A DNA stretch of 11,744 bases from Phycisphaeraceae bacterium. Its GTDB lineage: Bacteria > Planctomycetota > Phycisphaerae > Phycisphaerales > UBA1924. The notes beneath the pieces are model-generated. The model worked only from the letters and a program-made list of their open reading frames with translations, did no database searches and was not told the origin of the DNA. The stretch lies in assembly GCA_009827205.1 (NCBI GenBank), contig WUAK01000061.1:1-11744 (forward strand), given 5' to 3'. Of the stretch, positions 6,221 through 11,744 are shown piece after piece. A program made the position numbers and the translations under genes. Each line of letters opens with the position of its first letter. Position 1 is the first letter of the stretch.

Positions 6221-6829
6221 ATGCACGAGCACAAGGAACTCGAGCTTGTGATCCGCAGCGAACGCCGGGCGGCGCTATTGGCTGGCGAGACACCGCTTGA
6301 GGTGCGCACCGTTATCGATAACCGAACCGGTCAGCTGGTGTTCCCCGTGAGCGCGTTTGCGCTCGAGACCGATGAAACAGTGCTCTGGCTCCCCGAGGAA
6401 CGAAACGACGCGCTGCAGATTCTCGTTGACCTCGACGAGATCGACGGCACCAACTCCGAGCAAGCCGATCGCTGGAGGATCTATCACGGCGAGCCGGGTG
6501 ACAACAACTGGGTGAGCGCCACACCTCAGGCGGTCCGCTTCGGCGCACTCGTCGCGGACGGTTCTGACATCGATCTGAACAACCCGCTCGCGCCCGACGA
6601 GCCGAAGCTCTGCAAGCAGTTCAACGCCGATCCGCAAAGGCTGGGCCGCGCCGCGGCGGTCATGGACCCCCGCTCAAAGGGCGACGGACTCCTGGTGGGT
6701 GTCGATCCGATGGGCATCGATATCCGCACACGGCACGACATCGTGCGGCTGCCCTTCGGTGAACCAGTCTCTACACGCGATGAAGCCGACCGACGCATCC
6801 ACAATCTGTTGGATGAGCTGGTCGGCTAA
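6221..6829 (+). CDS. HugZ/DUF2470-like split-barrel protein (predicted)
   Basis: The 202-residue protein shows a layout like HugZ-type FMN-binding split-barrel proteins, the fold shared with pyridoxamine-phosphate oxidase. The N-terminal part has RSERRAALLAG (12-22) and a run of predicted strands around TVIDNRTGQLVFPVSAFAL. The C-terminal part (about 125-200) resembles DUF2470: an 'E..LC.QFNAD' helix (127-137), then GLLVGVDPMGIDIRTRHD (156-173), a 'VRLPFGEPV' strand (175-183) and a final helix (188-200). In HugZ-like proteins the first helix usually ends in N-x-D-H; here it reads NADPQ, so the histidine is missing. Heme degradation or flavin oxidation is therefore uncertain. I chose the ATG at 6221; the TTG six bases upstream and the ATG at 6211 (other frame) are less plausible. 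The gene lies 73 bp before phhA, which has its own -10-like box. Confidence 0.6.
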   Translation: MHEHKELELVIRSERRAALLAGETPLEVRTVIDNRTGQLVFPVSAFALETDETVLWLPEERNDALQILVDLDEIDGTNSEQADRWRIYHGEPGDNNWVSATPQAVRFGALVADGSDIDLNNPLAPDEPKLCKQFNADPQRLGRAAAVMDPRSKGDGLLVGVDPMGIDIRTRHDIVRLPFGEPVSTRDEADRRIHNLLDELVG

Positions 6830-6902
6830 TCCTGCACCCAAGTCCGTTTCATCCGTAGAATGAGGCGGGCCCGGTCATCCGAGACCCATTGGAGGTGCTC
6901 AC

Positions 6903-7754
6903 ATGCGTGCTGATATCAACTACTCGGACATCATCGACAGCGACGAGGCCCGCATCGCCCAGGCTGCGGCGGACGCGGCGCCGCACCAGCTCAGCGCCGA
7001 CATCGATCCGAGCAAGTTCTTCATCACCCAGGACAGTTCCAAGTACACCCAGGAGAACCACGACGTCTGGCGGATCATGTACACCGAGCGGATGAAGACA
7101 CTCGACGCGCAAGCCTCTGACGTCTTCCTGCGAGGCCTGAACCAGATCGGGCTTGTCCCTGAGCACGTGCCCTATGTCGCGGACATCAACCGCAGGCTGC
7201 AAGACCTGACCGGCTGGGAGAGCCACCCTGTGCCGGGCTACCTGCCCGCCAAGGCGTTCTTCGCGTGCCTCGCGCATCGCCGATTCCCGACGACGATCAC
7301 GATGCGGCCGCGCGAGCTGATGAACTACCTTCCTGAGCCCGACATCTTCCACGATGTCTTCGGGCATGTCCCGCTGCACGCCGATCCGGTGTTCGCCGAG
7401 TTCCTGCAGACCTACGGCAAGGCCGCGCTGCATTGCGAGGACCCGTACCACATCGAGCGCCTGGCGCGTCTCTTCTGGTTCACCGTCGAGTTCGGGCTCA
7501 TCCGCGAACAGGGCGAGACCAAGCTCTACGGCTCTGGCCTGATCAGCTCGATCGGCGAGAGCTTCCACGCCCTCGAGAGCGATCACGTTGACCGCCGCCC
7601 GTTCGATATGGAACTCGTCTGCGACACACCCTTCGAGATCGACCACTACCAGCCGATCCTGTACGTGCTGGACAGCTTCGAGCAGCTGCGCGATGCGATG
7701 AACAGCTACGCGGAGCAGGTGCTTGAGGAGTCTGGGGCGCTCGAGGTTCTCTAG
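6903..7754 (+). CDS. phhA: Phenylalanine 4-monooxygenase (phenylalanine hydroxylase)
   Basis: This non-haem iron, tetrahydropterin-dependent enzyme converts phenylalanine to tyrosine with O2 in the cytosol. The 283 residues match single-domain bacterial enzymes. The signature PEPDIFHDVFGHVPLHADP (144-162) supplies the iron ligands H150 and H155, and WFTVEFGL (192-199) supplies E196, completing the two-His-one-Glu triad. TGWESHPVPGYLP (103-115) and YGSGLISSIGE (209-219) are further family blocks. The start has a strong Shine-Dalgarno, GGAGG at 6891, 7 nt before ATG. A -10-like TAGAAT (6856-6861) lies upstream without a clear -35. No pterin synthesis or 4a-carbinolamine dehydratase gene is nearby. 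The short distance from the HugZ-like gene allows partial cotranscription. Tryptophan hydroxylase activity is possible for this fold but is unusual in bacteria. Confidence 0.95.
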   Translation: MRADINYSDIIDSDEARIAQAAADAAPHQLSADIDPSKFFITQDSSKYTQENHDVWRIMYTERMKTLDAQASDVFLRGLNQIGLVPEHVPYVADINRRLQDLTGWESHPVPGYLPAKAFFACLAHRRFPTTITMRPRELMNYLPEPDIFHDVFGHVPLHADPVFAEFLQTYGKAALHCEDPYHIERLARLFWFTVEFGLIREQGETKLYGSGLISSIGESFHALESDHVDRRPFDMELVCDTPFEIDHYQPILYVLDSFEQLRDAMNSYAEQVLEESGALEVL

Positions 7755-7798
7755 ATCTCACGCAACAAAAGAAGAGCGATAGAACGAGCTGTTCGCAT

Positions 7799-7829
7799 TT
7801 GAGTCGTCAATAGACGTTCTCCCTATCCT
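7799..7829 (+). promoter_or_regulatory. Candidate promoter giving a leaderless speA transcript
   Basis: TTGAGT (7799-7804), a 19-bp spacer and TATCCT (7824-7829) precede the speA ATG at 7836 by six bases, so transcription would begin at the start codon. The 81-bp gap after phhA is AT-richer than its surroundings and contains no Shine-Dalgarno before the ATG. The spacer is longer than the usual 17 bp, so this is tentative. Confidence 0.35.
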
Positions 7830-7835
7830 TATAGC

Positions 7836-9839
7836 ATGACCACGACCCCCACTGACTCCTCATCCTCAACAAGCCGGTCCTCCGGATGGACGATCGCAGA
7901 TTCCGCTTCGCTCTACGGGCTTGAGGCCTGGGGGCAGGGGTTCTTTGCCGCCACCGAGCGGGGCACGCTCGCGGTCAGGCCTACGCAGTCGGCGGATCGA
8001 CAGATCGACCTGTACGAGATCATCCGGGGGCTCAATCAGCGCGGCATCCACGCGCCGGTGCTGCTCCGGTTCAGCGATCTCGTCCGTCAGCGGATGAGCC
8101 TCATCCGCGACGCGTTCGATCGGGCGATCGAGGCGAGCCAGTACAAGAACGACTACTGCTGCGTCTACCCAATCAAGGTCAACCAGCAGCGCCAGGTCTG
8201 CGAGGAGATCCGCGACATCGCAGCAGAGCTCGGGTTCGGGCTCGAGGTCGGGTCCAAGCCTGAGCTGCTTGCGGTGCTCGGGATGACCGCGGGCGAGGAC
8301 TCCAAGGCCGAGTCGCTTCCCATCGTGTGCAACGGGTTCAAGGACGACGAGTACATCGAGACAGTTGTGCTTGCGGCGAAGCTCGGGCGGAACATCATCA
8401 CGGTCGTCGAGCAGCCCCGCGAACTGAGGGCGCTGATCCGGTTCGCCGAGCAGTACGGCGTCAGGCCGAGCATCGGGATCCGCGTCAAACCCACGAGCAC
8501 GGGCATGGGTCGATGGGCGACCTCGGGCGGCAACCGCCCGAAGTTCGGGCTGAGCGCGACGGACCTGCTAGAGGCGATGTCGTGCCTCGAAGAGCACGGG
8601 ATGCTCGACTGCCTCAACCTGCTGCACTTCCACATCGGGAGCCAGATCCACGAGATCCGCCAGCTGAGCACCGCGGTCACCGAATTGGCGCACATCTACT
8701 GCGAGTGCAAGCGGCTCGGTGCGGGACTCACGATGATCGATGTGGGCGGCGGGCTGGGCGTGGATTACGACGGCTCTGGCTCGCCCAGCGACGGCTCGAT
8801 GAACTACGGCATCGAGGAGTACGCCTCGTCGATCGTGCACCGGATCAAGAGTGTGTGCGACGATGCCCAGATCGAACACCCGCAGATACTCAGCGAGTCG
8901 GGCAGAGCCATTGCGGCTTTCTCCAGCGTGCTCGTCGTCAACGTGCTCGGCGCGACAACGTTCGATGCGCCAGCCAGGATCGAGGATGCGCGCAAGCTCG
9001 CAGAGGAGTCAGAAGAGACGCCCCAGCCGATCTGGGACCTGATCGAGGCGTACGAATCGCTCGACAAGCCCGGCGCCAACATCATCGAGCTCTTCCACGA
9101 CGCGGAGCAGGCGCGGAACGAGGCGATGACGCTCTTTGGGATGGGCTACGTCACGCTCCCCCAGCGGGCAACCGCCGAGCGCGTGTTCTGGGCGGCGGGG
9201 CACAGGGTGCTCGAAGTAGCACAGGCGCAGGGCCTGTCCGAGCGCGAAGAGTTGGCAAGGCTGCCCGAGAAGCTGAGCGATATCTACTACGTCAATTTCT
9301 CGATCTTCCAGTCGCTGCCCGACCACTGGGCGATCGATCAGGTTTTCCCGATCGCGCCGATCCACAGGCTCGCGGAGCGTCCAACGAGACTCGCGGTGCT
9401 GGCCGACATGACCTGCGACTCCGACGGCGAGATCGCCCGGTTCAGCGACCCCGGTGCCTCGAGCAGCAAGCCCAGGCTCGAGCTGCACGAGCTCCAGTCG
9501 GGCGGCGACAGCGACCACCCCGAGCCCTACTACCTGGGCGTGTTCCTCACGGGTGCGTACCAAGAGGTGTTGGGCGACCTGCACAACCTGTTCGGCGACA
9601 CGCACGCGGTCCACGTCGGCCTCGACGAGTCGGGCCGATGGCGCATCGACGAGGTCGTCGAGGGCGATACCGTGCACGAGGTGCTGGGGTACGTGCAGTA
9701 CGACGTGGACCGCTTAAGGCGCGACATGCGGAAGCAGATCGAGAGAGCCGTCCACGCGGGCAGGCTCGAAGTCGCCGAGGGGCACTCGCTGCTGCGTTTC
9801 TACGAGAGCGGGCTCGAGGGGTATACGTATCTGGAGTAG
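7836..9839 (+). CDS. speA: Biosynthetic arginine decarboxylase (PLP-dependent, fold type III)
   Basis: SpeA decarboxylates arginine to agmatine, the first step of the agmatine route to putrescine. The 667 residues match the family. YPIKVNQ (111-117) holds K114, the expected PLP Schiff-base lysine; HFHIGSQI (264-271) and DVGGGLGVDYDGS (302-314) contact the cofactor phosphate; SESGRAI (353-359) and the C-terminal TCDSDGEI (526-533) with C527 and D528 complete the active site across the dimer. The N-terminal block YGLEAWGQGFFAATERG (27-43) corresponds to the start of the E. coli barrel, so the ATG at 7836 leaves only a short polar leader rich in Ser/Thr; the next Met is residue 87. No Shine-Dalgarno is seen. 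It ends 8 bp from the convergent aminopropyltransferase gene, with no terminator between. Agmatinase or agmatine deiminase genes are not in the window. Confidence 0.95.
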   Translation: MTTTPTDSSSSTSRSSGWTIADSASLYGLEAWGQGFFAATERGTLAVRPTQSADRQIDLYEIIRGLNQRGIHAPVLLRFSDLVRQRMSLIRDAFDRAIEASQYKNDYCCVYPIKVNQQRQVCEEIRDIAAELGFGLEVGSKPELLAVLGMTAGEDSKAESLPIVCNGFKDDEYIETVVLAAKLGRNIITVVEQPRELRALIRFAEQYGVRPSIGIRVKPTSTGMGRWATSGGNRPKFGLSATDLLEAMSCLEEHGMLDCLNLLHFHIGSQIHEIRQLSTAVTELAHIYCECKRLGAGLTMIDVGGGLGVDYDGSGSPSDGSMNYGIEEYASSIVHRIKSVCDDAQIEHPQILSESGRAIAAFSSVLVVNVLGATTFDAPARIEDARKLAEESEETPQPIWDLIEAYESLDKPGANIIELFHDAEQARNEAMTLFGMGYVTLPQRATAERVFWAAGHRVLEVAQAQGLSEREELARLPEKLSDIYYVNFSIFQSLPDHWAIDQVFPIAPIHRLAERPTRLAVLADMTCDSDGEIARFSDPGASSSKPRLELHELQSGGDSDHPEPYYLGVFLTGAYQEVLGDLHNLFGDTHAVHVGLDESGRWRIDEVVEGDTVHEVLGYVQYDVDRLRRDMRKQIERAVHAGRLEVAEGHSLLRFYESGLEGYTYLE

Positions 9840-9847
9840 AAAACCAA

Positions 9848-10828
9848 CTACTTGTTGATTACTGCCCCTGACCCAAAGAATGTCGGCGGCTTCTCCATCG
9901 TGTACACCTCGGTCTCGGCCTGGATCGCCTCGCGGAGGTGCTTGGGCAAGTGCATGAGCCCGACCATCGCTTCGCCGTCGAACATCTTGAGCGGACCGAA
10001 CTTGGAGTCGTCGGTGTTGGCGCTCAGGATCTCGTTGGTGGCCTCGGGGCTCGGGATCTCGGGCTCTTCGTCGCTTGCGATGATGAAGCTCCACGGACCG
10101 GGATAGGTCGGAACATCGCTCGAGATGCTCGCGGTGTGCGCAAAGACGCTGCGCAGCGTGCTCGCGAGCCGTGCGTGGCGGAAGAGCTCTGGCGGGCTGA
10201 CGGGGCCCGACTGGACGACCAGCGCGCCGTGGGGCGCGAGGATCCCCTTGAGGTCGGCGAAGTATTCCTTGGTGAAGAGCGGGAACGAGGGGCCGTCTTC
10301 GATCGGATCGGAGAGATCGCTGATGATCAGATCCCAGCCGCCCTCGGGAGTCTTCGCGGGGTCCTTGATGTACTCGAGCGCATCACCGATGACGAGATCG
10401 TGACGCGGGTCGTCGAACGCGCCGCGGTGCATGTCTGCGAGGTGCTCTTTGCAGGCGCTGACGACCTGGCCGTCGATGTCGGCCATGGTGACGCGCTCAA
10501 CGGAGTTCCAGCGGAGCGCTTCGCGGGAAGTCGCGCCCTCGCCCCCGCCGAGGATCAGGACTGTCTTTGGCGCGTGGCCCCGGGTGGCGAGCATGACGCT
10601 GGCGGGCTGGACGAGGGGCTCGTGGTAGAGGAACTCGTCGCCCGTGCAGGACTGCCACTTGCCGTCGAGGACGAGGGCCGTGCCGTAGAGGCCCGTCTTG
10701 ACGATCTGCGCGTCCTGCCACTCGGTTTTGGCGGCCCAGAGCAGGTCCGTGATGCCGTGCTGGTAGATGTCCCAGGGGCTGATGTACTCGTTGACCCAGA
10801 GATCGGCTCGGACTTCTGCTCCCGACAT
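9848..10828 (-). CDS. speE: Polyamine aminopropyltransferase (spermidine/thermospermine synthase family)
   Basis: The enzyme transfers an aminopropyl group from decarboxylated S-adenosylmethionine to putrescine or spermidine. Family blocks in order: WQDAQIVKTGLYGTALVLDG (37-56), DEFLYHEPLV (64-73), the nucleotide site LILGGGEGATSRE (91-103), MADID (115-119), SDLSDP (170-175) with the catalytic-region aspartate D171, and PTYPGPWSFIIAS (240-252). Bacterial spermidine synthases usually read D-S-S/T-D-P at the fifth block. The DLSDP form and a C-terminal segment ETEVYTME (305-312) instead recall plant ACL5-type thermospermine synthases and their bacterial relatives, so the product may be thermospermine; this is from memory and unproven. 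The start ATG has AAGGGAG (10836-10842) 7 nt upstream. The gene is convergent with speA (8-bp gap) and divergent from thiL (45 bp between starts). The symbol is given by family. Confidence 0.88.
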   Translation of the reverse strand: MSGAEVRADLWVNEYISPWDIYQHGITDLLWAAKTEWQDAQIVKTGLYGTALVLDGKWQSCTGDEFLYHEPLVQPASVMLATRGHAPKTVLILGGGEGATSREALRWNSVERVTMADIDGQVVSACKEHLADMHRGAFDDPRHDLVIGDALEYIKDPAKTPEGGWDLIISDLSDPIEDGPSFPLFTKEYFADLKGILAPHGALVVQSGPVSPPELFRHARLASTLRSVFAHTASISSDVPTYPGPWSFIIASDEEPEIPSPEATNEILSANTDDSKFGPLKMFDGEAMVGLMHLPKHLREAIQAETEVYTMEKPPTFFGSGAVINK

Positions 10829-10873
10829 GGTCTTGCTCCCTTAGGCTATGGGGTTGGGCCACAAGGGTAGGAC
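10829..10873. promoter_or_regulatory. Compact divergent intergenic region, speE-like gene / thiL
   Basis: Only 45 bp separate the two divergent starts, and both Shine-Dalgarno sequences lie inside (AAGGGAG on the minus strand at 10836-10842; AAGGG on the plus strand at 10863-10867). Any promoters must overlap each other or reach into the opposite coding sequence. No clear -10/-35 pair is visible. Confidence 0.4.
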
Positions 10874-11744
10874 GTGAACGAGTCGAAGCTCCTGGATCTG
10901 ATCTACAAACGCAGCGAGGGCCTCGGGCTCTCGGGGGCGAGGCTCTTGGTCGGCCCTGGCGATGACGCCGCGGTGATCGAGACTCCGGGTGAGGATGTGC
11001 TCCTGCTCACGGTGGACCAGCTCATCGAGGGTCGGCACTACGACGCCGGGACCGATCTGGACCTCATCGCGCGCAAGGCGATCGCGCGGTCGGTGAGCGA
11101 CATCGCGGCGATGGGAGGCGTCCCTTCGTGGTCTATGGCAACCGGAATCCTGCCGACCCGCTTTGCGCAGGGAGACGAACTGTTCGAGGCGATGAGCAAG
11201 TGGGCGCTCAACTGGGGCTGCCCTCTGATCGGCGGGGATATCGCATCGAGCGAAGGGCCGCTCTCTCTGACCGTGACGGTGTGCGGCGGGCTGGAACCGG
11301 GAGCGAGCCCGAAACTCCGCGCAGGCGCACAAGCGGGCGATGAGCTGTGGTTGACAGGGTTGCTTGGAGCATCGTTTGAGTCGGAGCACCATCTCCGGTT
11401 CGAACCGAGGCTTGAGATGGGTCGGTGTGCCGCGATGTGCGAAAGCGTGCGCGCGATGATGGATATCTCAGACGGGCTCGGCAGAGATGCCGGGCGGTTA
11501 GCGCAGGCTTCCGGCGTGCTCATCGAGATCGACGCTGAGAAGATCCCGCTGAACGAAGGTGTGGAGAGCTGGAGGCAAGCTGCGAGCGAGGGCGAGGATT
11601 ACGAGCTGCTGATCGTCGGCGCTGAGCTCGACAAGCAGATCCCGGGTCTCATAGGGCCCATCGGTCGATGCGTCGCGAGCGACACCCCGGGTGTGATCAT
11701 TATTGACGGGGATGGCACCAGGCACGACGCATCGGGTCTTGGGT
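10874..11744 (+). CDS. thiL: Thiamine-monophosphate kinase ThiL (3' end beyond window)
   Basis: ThiL phosphorylates thiamine monophosphate with ATP to thiamine diphosphate, the active cofactor, in the cytosol. It belongs to the PurM/SelD-like ATP-binding superfamily. The visible 290 codons contain GPGDDAAV (27-34), VDQLIEGRHY (47-56), ARKAIARSVSDIAAMGGVP (66-84), GGDIASSEGPLSLTV (120-134), RFEPRLEMG (175-183), DISDGLGRDAGRLAQASGV (197-215) and SEGEDYELL (238-246). The VD.L.EG.H and ARK..A.S.SDIAAMG blocks distinguish it from other PurM-like proteins. The family is usually about 320 residues, so only the end is missing. The start is GTG at 10874, with AAGGG (10863-10867) 6 nt before it. No stop occurs before the window edge. 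Confidence 0.95.
   Translation, partial: MNESKLLDLIYKRSEGLGLSGARLLVGPGDDAAVIETPGEDVLLLTVDQLIEGRHYDAGTDLDLIARKAIARSVSDIAAMGGVPSWSMATGILPTRFAQGDELFEAMSKWALNWGCPLIGGDIASSEGPLSLTVTVCGGLEPGASPKLRAGAQAGDELWLTGLLGASFESEHHLRFEPRLEMGRCAAMCESVRAMMDISDGLGRDAGRLAQASGVLIEIDAEKIPLNEGVESWRQAASEGEDYELLIVGAELDKQIPGLIGPIGRCVASDTPGVIIIDGDGTRHDASGLG

Noticed and set aside
5232..6232. Long open frames on the minus strand and in other plus frames across the repeat (RVAFL-, SCEWP-, LLASG- and RRPLA-type repeats)
   Set aside because: They are the same 15-bp repeat read in other frames; a repeat whose length is a multiple of three keeps every frame open. Only the ATRKK frame has a good RBS, a terminator in the right place and a biologically sensible composition.
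6849..7646. 265-codon minus-strand open frame opposite phhA
   Set aside because: It is the shadow of the clearly identified hydroxylase and lacks a start signal.
8327..9871. 514-codon open frame overlapping speA in another frame
   Set aside because: Arg/Ala/Gly-rich shadow of a high-GC gene; speA carries all the conserved motifs in its own frame.

Overview
The window is a GC-rich bacterial chromosome segment with dense genes, frequent GTG starts and housekeeping metabolism. A pure-repeat histone-like protein, a two-domain iron-type permease, a biosynthetic arginine decarboxylase and a pilin-like anchored protein together suggest a planctomycete, probably of the Phycisphaerae. This assignment is an inference; no rRNA or other direct taxonomic marker is present.

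Region 1 (1-4389, minus strand) reads as one co-directional cluster in the order M16 peptidase homologue, fused ABC permease, pdxA, MATE efflux protein. The spacings are 24 bp, an 8-bp overlap, and 52 bp. The MATE gene runs off the left edge. The M16 protein has lost its zinc motif and the permease has no ATPase or binding protein nearby.

Region 2 (4390-6220, plus strand) is the accessory-looking part. It holds a small membrane-anchored protein of unknown function, about 500 bp of noncoding DNA with lower GC and inverted repeats, and a 151-residue protein made of only five amino acids (M, A, K, T, R). That protein is built on a 15-bp tandem repeat and is followed by a strong intrinsic terminator.

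Region 3 (6221-9839, plus strand) holds a HugZ/DUF2470-like split-barrel protein, phenylalanine 4-hydroxylase (phhA) and biosynthetic arginine decarboxylase (speA). The first and third may be leaderless, since promoter-like boxes sit immediately before their ATGs.

Region 4 (9848-11744): an aminopropyltransferase of the spermidine synthase family, with features recalling thermospermine synthases, lies tail-to-tail with speA 8 bp away. It is divergent from thiL (thiamine-monophosphate kinase), which runs off the right edge. speA and the aminopropyltransferase are two steps of polyamine synthesis; the linking steps (agmatine to putrescine, and decarboxylated SAM supply) are not in the window. 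pdxA supplies PLP, which SpeA uses, but no regulatory link is visible.

The most unusual object is the histone-like gene and its upstream region. I see no CRISPR array, insertion sequence, phage gene, tRNA or rRNA.
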